A DNA stretch of 64,000 nt from Nocardia xishanensis NBRC 101358 (lineage in GTDB: Bacteria; Actinomycetota; Actinomycetes; Mycobacteriales; Mycobacteriaceae). A program made the translations under genes and the position numbers. This document shows positions 41,569-50,048 of this stretch, piece by piece. Position 1 is the first letter of the stretch; each line of letters begins with the position of its first letter. The stretch covers positions 23,802 to 87,801 of the forward strand of contig NZ_BDCF01000032.1 of assembly GCF_001613365.1 (NCBI RefSeq). Reading direction: 5' to 3'. Under the pieces are notes generated by a model. That model had not been told where the DNA came from. It was given only the letters and a program-made list of their open reading frames with translations, and ran no database searches.

Positions 41569-42808
41569 GGCAATCCGCGCCGCAGGCGTCGCGGCCGCCG
41601 TCCTGCTCGCGGTCTCCGGCTGCGGCGGCCGCGGCGACGCGGGCAGCACCGTCGGACAGGGCGAATGTCGCGGTCAGCAGACCACCGGCATCACCGACAC
41701 CGGCATCAAGCTGGGCGGGATCTACCCGCTGTCGGGACCCGCATCGGCATACGGCGAACTGCCCAAGGGCGTCCGCGCCTACTTCGACTACCTCAACGCC
41801 GAGCACGGCGGCATCGGCGGGCGCGCCGTCGAGTACCTGGTGCGCGACGACGGGTACCAGCCGCCCAAGACGGTCGAGGAAACCCGCAGGCTGGTGGAGC
41901 AGGATCAGGTGTTCGCCGTCTTCCAGACGCTGGGCACCCCCACCTCCTCCGCGGTGTGGGACTACCTGAACGAGCGCAAGGTGCCACAGGTGTTCGTCGC
42001 GGGCGGCGCGACGAAATGGGGTGCGGACGAAGAGCATCCCTGGACCATCGGCTGGCAGCCCAGCTACCGCTCCGAGGGCCGGGCCTTCGCGCAGTACGTG
42101 CGCCAGCAGCGCCCCGACGCGACGGTGGCCGTGCTCTACCAGAACGACGATTTCGGCAAGGATCTGCTCACCAGCTTCACCGAGGCGATCGCGGGCAGCG
42201 GCGTCCGTGTGGTGGCCGAGCAGAGCTACGAGGTCACCGATCCGACCGTGGAACCGCAGGTGCGCAATCTGGCCGGCTCCAAAGCCGATGTGCTGCTGAA
42301 CTTCTCCACGCCGAAGTTCGCGTCTCAGGCGCTGGCCGCCGAGCGGCGCAACACCGAGTGGAATCCGCTGCACATCCTGACCCAGGTCGCGAACACCGTC
42401 AGCGTGCTGAAGCCGGTCGGCTTGGAGAACGCCCAGGGTGTGGTGTCGGTGGCCTTCACCAAGGACCCGTCCGACCCGCAGTGGGCGGGCGACCCGGCGA
42501 TGCGCGAATACCGGGAGAAGCTGGCGAAGTACGCGCCCGGCGCCGACCCGGCCAACCAGTACACCTTGGTCGGCTGGGCGGCCGCCGAGAGCTTCCACAA
42601 GACGATGGAATCCGCCAAATGCCCCACCCGCGAAGGACTTCGCGACGCCATGCGCTCGCTGAACGATGTCGGCATCGACCTGCTGCTGCCCGGCATCAGG
42701 CTGAAGACCGGCGAAGGCGACGCGTTCCCGATGGAGTCCCTGCGCATCCAGCGGTTCGAGGGTGACCACTGGGTGCTCGCCGGCGACGTCATCGACACAG
42801 GCCGGTAA
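41558..42808 (+). CDS. substrate-binding lipoprotein of the Liv-type transporter
   Basis: A 416-residue periplasmic-binding-type lipoprotein. The lipobox is AVSGC at about residues 18-22, followed by a Gly-rich linker. The Peripla_BP_6 fold is shown by TDTGIKLGGIYPLSGPASAYGEL, RAYFDYLNAEHGGIGGR, DQVFAVFQTLGTPTSSAV, ATVAVLYQNDDFGKDLLTSF and YTLVGWAAAESFHKTM. Such proteins bind branched amino acids, but in clusters with acyl-CoA ligases and CoA transferases they more often bind aromatic or dicarboxylic acids (inference). Confidence 0.9.
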   Translation: MRTKAIRAAGVAAAVLLAVSGCGGRGDAGSTVGQGECRGQQTTGITDTGIKLGGIYPLSGPASAYGELPKGVRAYFDYLNAEHGGIGGRAVEYLVRDDGYQPPKTVEETRRLVEQDQVFAVFQTLGTPTSSAVWDYLNERKVPQVFVAGGATKWGADEEHPWTIGWQPSYRSEGRAFAQYVRQQRPDATVAVLYQNDDFGKDLLTSFTEAIAGSGVRVVAEQSYEVTDPTVEPQVRNLAGSKADVLLNFSTPKFASQALAAERRNTEWNPLHILTQVANTVSVLKPVGLENAQGVVSVAFTKDPSDPQWAGDPAMREYREKLAKYAPGADPANQYTLVGWAAAESFHKTMESAKCPTREGLRDAMRSLNDVGIDLLLPGIRLKTGEGDAFPMESLRIQRFEGDHWVLAGDVIDTGR

Positions 42809-42887
42809 ACCGCTCCCCCACCACGTGCCGCGGCGCATTCCGGCGTCGTCGGCAAGCACGAAGAAAACCGATCGATGAGGATCAACA

Positions 42888-43646
42888 ATGAAACTGCGAA
42901 ACAGCGTCGTGACCGCAGCTCTGGCGGTAGTGGCCGTCGGTGTCGGCGGCGCGGGCACCACCCACGCCGCGCCCGCTCCGGAACAGCGGGAGGTGCACTA
43001 CGAGGTCACCCGGCAAGGTGATTCCGCCGTGGTGACCGTCGGCGACGGCAAGCTGCGCGTCGTCGCGGACCAGCTGGTGGTCACCGCCGCCGACGACACC
43101 CCGGTGGCGGCCGTGCCGCTCACCTACCGCATGGACGCCGTGGCGTACCCGATCGCGGCGCGGATCGAGGGCGACCGCGCGATCCTGACGCCGTCCCGCG
43201 AGGGCGGAACGCCGGTGACCGCCGTGGCGCAGAACGAGGTCATCAGCACGGAGCAGGCGGCCAAGCAGGTAGCCGAATCCTTCACGCCGCGTGATCAATC
43301 CGCGCTCGGCGTGTTCGCCCAGCGGATGACCATCAGCGCCGCGGTGAGCGCCGTCGTCGGCGCTGTCCTCGGCGGTGGCGTCGGCTGCCTGCTCGGCGGT
43401 GCGGCGGGCGCCACGGTCGCCAGCCCGGTGATCGCGCTGCTGCTGCCCTGGGTCGGCGCCACCATCGCCGGGTGCGTGCTCGGCGCGGCCACGCTGGGCG
43501 CGGTCGGCGCCATGGTCGGACTGATCACGGTGGGCGGTCCGATCGCGCTGTTCTCGGCGTTCCAGTACTTCTCCACCATCATCGCCCCCTGCCCGGCGGA
43601 ACTGCCCTACTGCAAGGACCCCTCGGTTCCCGCGCCCCCGAAGTAG
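42888..43646 (+). CDS. secreted glycine-zipper protein, family of unknown function (copy 2)
   Basis: A 252-residue exported protein paralogous in architecture to the one at 1804-2364. A signal peptide (LAVVAVGVGGAG, cleavage near THAAP) precedes a beta-rich domain (EVHYEVTRQGDSAVVTVGDGKLRV, LVVTAADDTPVAAVPL), a linker helix, and a long C-terminal glycine/alanine zipper of about 90 residues with repeats like VGAVLGGGVGCLLGG. Four cysteines in the hydrophobic part and a CPAELPYC tail are additions relative to copy 1. It follows the transporter operon by 79 nt without a terminator, so it may be co-transcribed. Function unknown. Confidence 0.85.
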   Translation: MKLRNSVVTAALAVVAVGVGGAGTTHAAPAPEQREVHYEVTRQGDSAVVTVGDGKLRVVADQLVVTAADDTPVAAVPLTYRMDAVAYPIAARIEGDRAILTPSREGGTPVTAVAQNEVISTEQAAKQVAESFTPRDQSALGVFAQRMTISAAVSAVVGAVLGGGVGCLLGGAAGATVASPVIALLLPWVGATIAGCVLGAATLGAVGAMVGLITVGGPIALFSAFQYFSTIIAPCPAELPYCKDPSVPAPPK

Positions 43647-43665
43647 TTCCGCGAGAACCCAACCC

Positions 43666-43699
43666 GCAGGCCTGCTCGGCGCACACCGGGCAGGCCTGC
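43666..43699 (+). terminator. hairpin after the glycine-zipper gene
   Basis: GCAGGCCTGC at 43666-43675 is repeated at 43690-43699; since each copy is self-complementary, they pair over 10 bp around a 14-nt loop. The repeat extends to a 16-bp direct repeat ending in TCGGCG. It starts 20 nt past the stop codon and lies 44 nt before the next gene. Confidence 0.55.
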
Positions 43700-43742
43700 T
43701 CGGCGGTGCTCAGGCGCCGCCCCGACATGGAAGGAAATCATC

Positions 43743-44900
43743 GTGCGCAGAGCAGTTTTCGAGGCCGACCACGAGGCGTTCCGGCAGACCATCCGGTCCT
43801 TCATCGAGTCCGAGGTGGTACCGGTCTACGACAAGTGGTACGCCGACGGCATCGTCCCCCGCGACTTCTATCACAAGCTCGGCGAACTCGGCGTGTTCGG
43901 CATCGAGGTACCCACCGAATACGGCGGCGCGGGCATCGAATCGTTCTCCTTCCAGGCCGTGCTCACCGAGGAGATCTCGCGCGCCGCGGTGTCCTTCGGC
44001 GGCTCCAGCGTGCATGTGTCGCTGTGCCTTCCGTATTTGAAGGCGCTGGCCACCGAGGAGCAGAAGCGGCGCTGGCTGCCCGGCTTCGTCAGCGGCGAGA
44101 CGATGTTCGCCATCGCCATGACCGAACCCGGCACCGGATCGGACCTCGCCGGTATCCGCACCACCGCGGCGCTGTCCGAGGACGGCACGCACTACGTGCT
44201 CAACGGCGCGAAGACCTTCATCACCGGCGGCGTGCACGCCGACCGGGTCATCGTGTGCGCGCGGACCGCACCGACCAAGGCCGAAGACCGCCGCTACGGC
44301 TTGTCTCTGCTCGTAGTGGACTCCTCCTTGCCCGGCTACTCCGTGGGCCGCAAGCTGGACAAGCTGGGCCTGAAGGTCTCCGACACCGCCGAGCTCACCT
44401 TCACCGACGTCAGGGTGCCCGTCGAGGATCTGCTCGGCGAGGAGCACCGCGGCTTCTCCTACCTGGGCCAGAACCTGCCGCAGGAGCGGCTCAGCATCGC
44501 CGTCGGCGCGTACGCCCAGGCGAAAGCCGCCGTGCGCTTCGCGCACCAATACACCAGAGACCGTTTGGTATTCGCCAAGCCGGTGGCCAGCTTCCAGAAC
44601 ACCAAGTTCGAGCTGGCCGCCTGCCGCGCCGAGGTGGACGCGGCCGAAGCGGTGGTCGATCGGGCATTGGCCGCGCACGACCGCGGCGAGCTGACGCCCG
44701 CCGACGCCGCCTCGGCCAAGCTGTTCTGCACCGAGATCGCCTCCCGGGTGATCGACCGCTGCCTGCAATTGCACGGCGGCTACGGCTACATCACCGAGTA
44801 TCCGATCGCCCGGCTCTACGCGGACAACCGCGTCAACCGGATCTACGGCGGCACCAGCGAGGTGATGCGCATGATCATCGCCAAAGATATGGGCCTGTAG
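43743..44900 (+). CDS. acyl-CoA dehydrogenase, beta-oxidation island copy 1
   Basis: A 385-residue FAD enzyme. Family signatures are MFAIAMTEPGTGSDLAGIRT near the FAD site and the C-terminal CLQLHGGYGYITEYPIARLYADNRVNRIYGGTSEVM, with the catalytic Glu in the region YGGTSEV. It oxidises an acyl-CoA to the 2-enoyl-CoA. GTG start. It lies just upstream of, and on the opposite strand to, a LysR gene, and belongs functionally with the CoA-transferase/hydratase/dehydrogenase/thiolase genes that follow. Confidence 0.92.
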   Translation: MRRAVFEADHEAFRQTIRSFIESEVVPVYDKWYADGIVPRDFYHKLGELGVFGIEVPTEYGGAGIESFSFQAVLTEEISRAAVSFGGSSVHVSLCLPYLKALATEEQKRRWLPGFVSGETMFAIAMTEPGTGSDLAGIRTTAALSEDGTHYVLNGAKTFITGGVHADRVIVCARTAPTKAEDRRYGLSLLVVDSSLPGYSVGRKLDKLGLKVSDTAELTFTDVRVPVEDLLGEEHRGFSYLGQNLPQERLSIAVGAYAQAKAAVRFAHQYTRDRLVFAKPVASFQNTKFELAACRAEVDAAEAVVDRALAAHDRGELTPADAASAKLFCTEIASRVIDRCLQLHGGYGYITEYPIARLYADNRVNRIYGGTSEVMRMIIAKDMGL

Positions 44901-44906
44901 CGGATT

Positions 44907-45821
44907 TCAGCGTTCGCCCGGCGCCGGCTCGGGCGGGGTCGGCAGCACCTCTTCGGCCACCTCGAGCACGGCGGCGAGCGCGCGCGAGGTGTTGTCCGCT
45001 CGCCAGGCCAACGCGGACGCGAGCGCGGGCACGTCGCCGCGCAATTCCTTGTAGACCATGCCGGGCCGGTGGATGTGCTGCACCGAGGAGACGGTCAGCG
45101 TCACGCCGACCCCGGCGGCCACCAGATCGAGGATGGTGTACGAGTCCGGCGCCTCCTGCACGATGCGCGGGGTGAACCCGGCGTCGAGCGCCGTGCGCAC
45201 CAGGTGATCGCGCACGCTCGAGCCCTGCGTGCCGGGAAAGGTGACGAAGGCGTCCTCGGCCAGGTCGGCGACTTCGATATCGGGGGCGTCGGCGAGCGGA
45301 TGCTCCGCGGGCAACGCCGCGACCAGCCGCTCGTACTCGATCACCCGCACGGCGACGCCCTCGCGCCGCACCGGCAGCCGGACGAAACCGACATCCAGTT
45401 CGCGCGCCGCGACCAGGTTCAGCGCGACGCCCGCGTAGGTCTGCCCGCGCAGGCGCACCTCGATGCCGGGGTGCGCCGCGCGCACCGCCCTGGTCAGCGT
45501 CGGCAGCGCCTCGTGACTGCTGGCTCCGGCGAAGCCGATCGAGACCCGGCCGACCTCGCCGCGCCCCGAGGCGACCGCCGCCCGCCTGGCCAGCTCGATG
45601 TCGTCGAGCACCTTGCGCGCATGCGGCAGCAGCACCTCGCCCGCGGCGGTCAGCCGCACCGATCGGGTGTTCCGCTCGAACAGCGCGACCCCGAGTTCCT
45701 TCTCCAGCGCGCGGATCTGCTGGCTCAGCGGCGGCTGGGCCATGTGCAGGCGCTCGGCCGCGCGGCCGAAGTGCAACTCCTCGGCGACCGCGACGAACCC
45801 GGCGAGATGACGGAACTCCAC
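44907..45821 (-). CDS. LysR family regulator of the beta-oxidation island
   Basis: A 304-residue LTTR of the CatM/BenM-like group. N-terminal helix-turn-helix FRHLAGFVAVAEELHFGRAA and MAQPPLSQQIRALEKELG; effector domain with RELDVGFVRLPVRREGVAV, the spacing typical of regulators of aromatic or dicarboxylate catabolism. It converges on the acyl-CoA dehydrogenase gene and is divergent from the CoA-transferase operon, which it probably activates. GTG start. Confidence 0.9.
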   Translation of the reverse strand: MEFRHLAGFVAVAEELHFGRAAERLHMAQPPLSQQIRALEKELGVALFERNTRSVRLTAAGEVLLPHARKVLDDIELARRAAVASGRGEVGRVSIGFAGASSHEALPTLTRAVRAAHPGIEVRLRGQTYAGVALNLVAARELDVGFVRLPVRREGVAVRVIEYERLVAALPAEHPLADAPDIEVADLAEDAFVTFPGTQGSSVRDHLVRTALDAGFTPRIVQEAPDSYTILDLVAAGVGVTLTVSSVQHIHRPGMVYKELRGDVPALASALAWRADNTSRALAAVLEVAEEVLPTPPEPAPGER

Positions 45822-45927
45822 TACGTCCCCATTCAGTAAGAATCGGTATCACTGCATTGCGAATTGAGTATTGGACTATATCGGTCGGACAGGGCACCGT
45901 GAGGACAGTTCCAAGCGAAGGAGCCCG
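45822..45927. promoter_or_regulatory. divergent control region between LysR and the CoA-transferase operon
   Basis: A 106-bp AT-richer gap. ATTCAGTAAGAAT (45831-45843) is an inverted repeat ATTC-N5-GAAT with the T-N11-A spacing of LysR sites, and a GTAT direct repeat lies 17 nt apart further right. The region is the obvious place for LysR binding, but the exact operator is not certain. Confidence 0.4.
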
Positions 45928-46863
45928 ATGCCCCGGTCCAAACAGCTGACGATGCGCGAGGCCATCGCCGCGTACGTCGAGGACGGCGCGACCGTGGCCT
46001 TGGAGGGATTCACCCATTTGATCCCCGTCGCCGCCGGTCACGAGTTGATTCGCCAGCGCAGGCGCGATCTGACGCTGGTCAGGATGACGCCCGACATCGT
46101 CTTCGACCAGCTGATCGCGGCGGGCGCGGCCCGCGCGATGATCTTCTCGTTCACCGGCAACAGCTCGGTCGGCTCGCTGCACGCCATCCGCAGGGCCGTG
46201 GAGCGCCGGGAACCGAGCGGCCTCGAGATCGAGGAGTACAGCCACTTCGGCCTGCTCGCCCGCTATCTCGCCGGAGCCGCGAATCTGCCCTTCTACCCGC
46301 TGCGTTCGTACGCGGGCAGCGATCTGCCCGCGCACAATCCGCGTATCGCCAAGGTGGCGTCACCGTTCCCCGACCCGGACGGCGGCGTCGAGGAGATCTA
46401 CGTGGTTCCGCCGATCCGGCCCGATGTCGCGATCCTGCACGCGCAGCGCGCCGACCGCGCGGGCAACGTCCAGGCATGGGGCATCCTCGGCCCGCTCCAA
46501 GAGGTGGCGTTCGCGTCGGCGCGCACCATCGTGGTGGTCGAGGAGATCGTCGACGACGAGGTGATCCGCGCCGACCCCAATCGCACCGTCATCCCCGGAT
46601 TCGCGATCGACGCGGTCGTCGAGTGCCCGCGCGGCGCGCATCCCTCCTTCGTGCAGGGGTACTACGACCGCGACAACGACTTCTACCGATCCTGGCCCGA
46701 GATCAGCAAAGACCCCGCCGCGCTCGACCGGTGGTTGCACGAGTGGATCCACGACCTGCCCGATCACGCCGCCTACCTGGACAAGCTCGGTCCCGGCTAC
46801 TTCGACCGCCTCATCCCGGAGCCCGCCATGTCCCACCCCGTCGACTACGGATGCACCCGGTGA
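45928..46863 (+). CDS. CoA-transferase subunit A (GctA/IpdA-like)
   Basis: A 311-residue family I CoA-transferase alpha subunit. The oxyanion/CoA region is VALEGFTHLIPVAAGHELIRQ, followed by LVRMTPDIVFDQLIAAGAARAMIFSFTGNSSVG and VAILHAQRADRAGNVQAWG. The length and motifs resemble glutaconate CoA-transferase A or the IpdA hydrolase rather than the shorter PcaI. ATG at 45928 follows AAGGAGC. Its stop overlaps the B-subunit start as GTGA. Confidence 0.88.
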   Translation: MPRSKQLTMREAIAAYVEDGATVALEGFTHLIPVAAGHELIRQRRRDLTLVRMTPDIVFDQLIAAGAARAMIFSFTGNSSVGSLHAIRRAVERREPSGLEIEEYSHFGLLARYLAGAANLPFYPLRSYAGSDLPAHNPRIAKVASPFPDPDGGVEEIYVVPPIRPDVAILHAQRADRAGNVQAWGILGPLQEVAFASARTIVVVEEIVDDEVIRADPNRTVIPGFAIDAVVECPRGAHPSFVQGYYDRDNDFYRSWPEISKDPAALDRWLHEWIHDLPDHAAYLDKLGPGYFDRLIPEPAMSHPVDYGCTR

Positions 46864-47648
46864 CCGACACACCTCCCACGACCCTCGACCCACCAACCAC
46901 CAGCGAGCTGCTGACCGTGCTCAGCGCCCGCCACCTGCGCGGCAAACGCCGGGTCTTCGCCGGAATCGGCCTGCCGACCCTGGCCGTGGCGCTGGCGCGG
47001 GCGACCACCTCACCCGACCTCGAGCAGGTCTACGAGTCCGGCGTCTGCGGCGCGCATCCCCCGCGCCTGCCGCAGACCATCGGCGATGCTCCGCTGGCCA
47101 CCGGAGCCGAGGCGATCCTCGGGATGCACGCCCTGTTCGGATATGTCCTGCAGGGCGGCTACATCGACGTCGGCTTTCTCGGCGCGGCCCAGATCGATCG
47201 CTTCGGCAGCCTCAACAGCACCGTGATCGGCGACTACGCGGCCCCGGCCGCCCGGCTGCCCGGCGCGGGCGGCGCCGCCGAGGTGATGGCGAACGCGGAC
47301 GAGGTCTTCGTCGTACTGCGGCGCCACGACCCGCGATCCTTCGTCGACCGGCTCGATTTCCGCACCAGCCCGGCGCCCGCCGTGGCGCGGAGGGCCGAGC
47401 CGCGGGTGCGCACCCGCGGCCGTGGCGTGACGACCGTGATCACCCCGCTCGGCGTGCTCACCGCCGACGCCGACGGCGAATTGCGCCTCGCCGCAGTGCA
47501 TCCCGGCGTCTCCATCGAGCGGGTGCTGGATGCGACCGGCTGGCCGCTGCGGGTCGCCGACACCGTCACCGTCACCGAACCACCGACCGCGGCCGAACTC
47601 GATCTGCTGCGCACCACCATCGATCCGACCAGGGTGTATCTCCGATGA
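46860..47648 (+). CDS. CoA-transferase subunit B (GctB/IpdB-like)
   Basis: A 262-residue beta subunit. Family regions are RVFAGIGLPTLAVALARATTS, EQVYESGVCGAHPPRLPQTIGDAPLATGAEAI and GYIDVGFLGAAQIDRFGSLNSTVIGDY, followed by LPGAGGAAEVMANADEVFVVL. In classical CoA-transferases the catalytic Glu sits in the beta subunit near E-S/N-G-G; here the equivalent stretch reads ESGVCGAH. GTG start coupled to subunit A. Confidence 0.87.
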   Translation: MTDTPPTTLDPPTTSELLTVLSARHLRGKRRVFAGIGLPTLAVALARATTSPDLEQVYESGVCGAHPPRLPQTIGDAPLATGAEAILGMHALFGYVLQGGYIDVGFLGAAQIDRFGSLNSTVIGDYAAPAARLPGAGGAAEVMANADEVFVVLRRHDPRSFVDRLDFRTSPAPAVARRAEPRVRTRGRGVTTVITPLGVLTADADGELRLAAVHPGVSIERVLDATGWPLRVADTVTVTEPPTAAELDLLRTTIDPTRVYLR

Positions 47649-47725
47649 ACGAACGAAGTGAGCGAATCATGTGCCAGCGCGCCGCACACCAGTGGGAGCC
47701 GAGCGACAGGGAGACGCGGGCATGA
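47645..47725 (+). CDS. 26-residue coupled peptide between CoA-transferase B and the hydratase
   Basis: A short ORF starting MNERSERIMCQ and ending at a TGA. It overlaps the upstream stop by ATGA and the downstream start by ATGA, so a ribosome could pass through all three. The start AACGAACGAAGTGAGCGAA is a sequence type often seen before genes in mycolic actinomycetes (recollection). It may be a functional linker or simply spacer DNA; no domain is visible. Confidence 0.4.
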   Translation: MNERSERIMCQRAAHQWEPSDRETRA

Positions 47726-48507
47726 GCGAACCTTCCGTCCTCCGTACCGACCTGTCCGGCGAGCACGCGGGCATCCGTGTGCTGCGCATCTCGCGGCCGC
47801 TGGCCCGTAACGCGCTGAACTCTTTCACGAAAACATCCCTCGCCGAGGAGCTTTCGACCGCCGATGCGGATCCAGCCGTACGCGCCGTCGTGCTCACCGG
47901 CGACGCGGGCGTATTCGTCGCCGGAACGGACCTGAAGGAGATGAGCACCTACCGGCCCACCGATCTCCTCGCGGGCGAAACCGGCAAGGTGTTCTCGGTG
48001 CTCGACGAGCTCGGCACACCGGTGCTCGCCGCGGTCGAAGGCTACGCGTTCGGCGGCGGATGCGAACTAGCCATGGCGTGCGATCTCGTGGTCGCGGGCG
48101 CGTCGGCGCGGTTCGGGCAGCCGGAGATCCGGGTCGGGCTCATTCCCGGCGCCGGCGGATTGAGTCGCCTCGTGCAGCGGGCCGGTCGCGCCCGCGCCCT
48201 GCGGATGGTGCTGACCGGCGAACCGATCGACGCCATCACCGCGCAGCAGATCGGCATCGTCGCCGACATCGTGCCCGACGGCACCGCGCTGGACGCGGCC
48301 GTCGAGATCGCGGCGACCATCCTGCGCCAGCCGCCGTTGAACATCCGCGCCATCCGCACCGTGGCACGGCACGCCGAAAATGCCCCGCTGAACACCGCGA
48401 TCGCCTTGGAGCGCACGACTTTTCAGGTGTTGTTCGACACCGCCGACCACGCCGAGGGCATCGCCGCCTTCCTCGGCAAGCGCTCCCCGACCTACGAAGG
48501 ACACTGA
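47722..48507 (+). CDS. enoyl-CoA hydratase/isomerase
   Basis: A 261-residue crotonase-fold protein. The oxyanion-hole strand is VVLTGDAGVFVAGTDLKEM and the second is AVEGYAFGGGCELAMACD, with ARFGQPEIRVGLIPGAGGLSRLV carrying the first catalytic Glu position (QPEIRVG). The second catalytic Glu aligns with the IPGAGG region, which is atypical, so isomerase or hydrolase activity is also possible. It hydrates the 2-enoyl-CoA made by the dehydrogenases. TGATG overlap with the next gene. Confidence 0.9.
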   Translation: MSEPSVLRTDLSGEHAGIRVLRISRPLARNALNSFTKTSLAEELSTADADPAVRAVVLTGDAGVFVAGTDLKEMSTYRPTDLLAGETGKVFSVLDELGTPVLAAVEGYAFGGGCELAMACDLVVAGASARFGQPEIRVGLIPGAGGLSRLVQRAGRARALRMVLTGEPIDAITAQQIGIVADIVPDGTALDAAVEIAATILRQPPLNIRAIRTVARHAENAPLNTAIALERTTFQVLFDTADHAEGIAAFLGKRSPTYEGH

Positions 48508-50048
48508 TGGAACCGATCGAACGCATCCGCATCGTCGGCGCGGGGGCGATGGGCCGCGGCATCGCGCAGGTCGCGGCGACCGCCGGATACCGGGTCGAGC
48601 TGACCGACACCGACGACGCCGCCGTCCACGCCGCGCTCGAGTTCGTCGCATCGATGATTCAGCGCTCCGTCGACAAGGGCAAACGCAGCGCCGACGAGGG
48701 CGAGGCAATCCTCGCCCGGCTGACGGCGGGCGCCGCCCCGACCGCACCTGCCGCCGACATCGATCTGGTGATCGAGGCCGTGGTCGAGAAACTTCCGGTC
48801 AAGCAGGCGATCTTCGCCGAACTGGAGACCGCGACGCCGAACGCCGTACTGGCCTCCAACACCAGTTCGCTGTCCATCACCGCGATCGCGTCGGCGCTGC
48901 ACGATCCGGCCCGGCTGATCGGGCTGCACTTCTTCAACCCGGTGCCGTTGATGTCACTGGTGGAAGTCGTGCCCGGCCTGCGTACCGCTCCCGAATTGAT
49001 CTACACCGCAACGTCTTTCGTGACCCGGCTGGGCCACACACCGATCCTGGCGCGGGACACCCCTGGGTTTCTCGTCAACCACCTCGGGCGCGCCCTGCCC
49101 AGCGAGGCATTGGCCATTCTGTCCGAACAGGTCGCCTCCCCCGCCGACATCGACCGCATCGTCCGCGACACACTCGGCTTGCGGATGGGCCCGTTCGAGC
49201 TGATGGATCTCACCGGATTGGACGTCAGCCATCCCGTCATGGAGACCGTCTCCGCCGGGTTCTACGGCGACCCGCGCCTGCGGCCCTCCCCCATCGCGGC
49301 CACCCGCGTCGCCGCCGGTCTGCTCGGGCGCAAGACGGGCGAAGGTTTCTACCGCTACCTCGACGGCGCACCGGTACTACCCGCCGAGCCCGAGATCCCA
49401 CCGGACGCCGAAGCCACCTCGGTCCACGTCCACAATCACCCCGACTTCGCGGCGGCACTGCGCCGATCCGGCGCGATGGTGCTCGAAACTCCCAGCGCAG
49501 AGGCGGTCTCGCTCGTCCTGCCGATCGGCGAACCGACCTACCGGGTCGCCGCCCGCTACGGCCTCGACCCCGCCCGCACCCTGGGCATCGATCCGCTCGG
49601 GATCGATCGCCGCCGCCTCACCGTGATCGTGCCCGGCGCCGTCGACCCCGCCGTCGCCGCGCCCGCACTGCGCGTCCTGGCCGCCGCCGGCTACATCCCG
49701 ACACCGACTGCCGACGTCACCGCCCCTGTGGCGCAACGGATTCTGGCCGCCATCGTGAACCTCTCCTGCGCACTAGCCGAACACGGCATCGGCACTCCCG
49801 AGGACATCGATCGCGGCGCGCGCCTCGGCCTCGGCTATCCGCTGGGACCGCTGGAACTCGGCGAATCCGCCGGAACCGAGCGCGTCACCGCGATACTCGA
49901 CGGCCTCTACGCCTACACCCGCGATCCCCGCTACCGGGTGAGCACCTGGCTGCGCGCCCGCGCCGAACAGCGAATCCCCTTGCACACCAGGGGCGCTCGC
50001 CCCGAAGACCTGCTCCCGAATCGAGGAACCGATGTTCGTTCTCGATGA
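48507..50048 (+). CDS. 3-hydroxyacyl-CoA dehydrogenase, two-domain (PaaH/FadB-like)
   Basis: A 513-residue enzyme. The NAD-binding motif IVGAGAMGRGIAQ opens the protein, NTSSLSITAIASAL and HFFNPVPLMSLVEVV complete the first domain with the catalytic His in GLHFFNP; the first C-terminal 3HCDH domain has TPGFLVNHLGRA, and a second repeat of that domain occurs at about 390-490 (AQRILAAIVNLSCALAEHGIGTPEDID). This doubled arrangement matches PaaH-type dehydrogenases. It makes 3-ketoacyl-CoA. Overlaps the next gene by 17 nt. Confidence 0.92.
   Translation: MEPIERIRIVGAGAMGRGIAQVAATAGYRVELTDTDDAAVHAALEFVASMIQRSVDKGKRSADEGEAILARLTAGAAPTAPAADIDLVIEAVVEKLPVKQAIFAELETATPNAVLASNTSSLSITAIASALHDPARLIGLHFFNPVPLMSLVEVVPGLRTAPELIYTATSFVTRLGHTPILARDTPGFLVNHLGRALPSEALAILSEQVASPADIDRIVRDTLGLRMGPFELMDLTGLDVSHPVMETVSAGFYGDPRLRPSPIAATRVAAGLLGRKTGEGFYRYLDGAPVLPAEPEIPPDAEATSVHVHNHPDFAAALRRSGAMVLETPSAEAVSLVLPIGEPTYRVAARYGLDPARTLGIDPLGIDRRRLTVIVPGAVDPAVAAPALRVLAAAGYIPTPTADVTAPVAQRILAAIVNLSCALAEHGIGTPEDIDRGARLGLGYPLGPLELGESAGTERVTAILDGLYAYTRDPRYRVSTWLRARAEQRIPLHTRGARPEDLLPNRGTDVRSR

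Noticed and set aside
38140..42808. Transporter as a branched-chain amino acid importer
   Set aside because: The family name fits, but the CoA-ligase, CdaR and beta-oxidation neighbours make an organic acid the more likely substrate, so the amino-acid role is not asserted.
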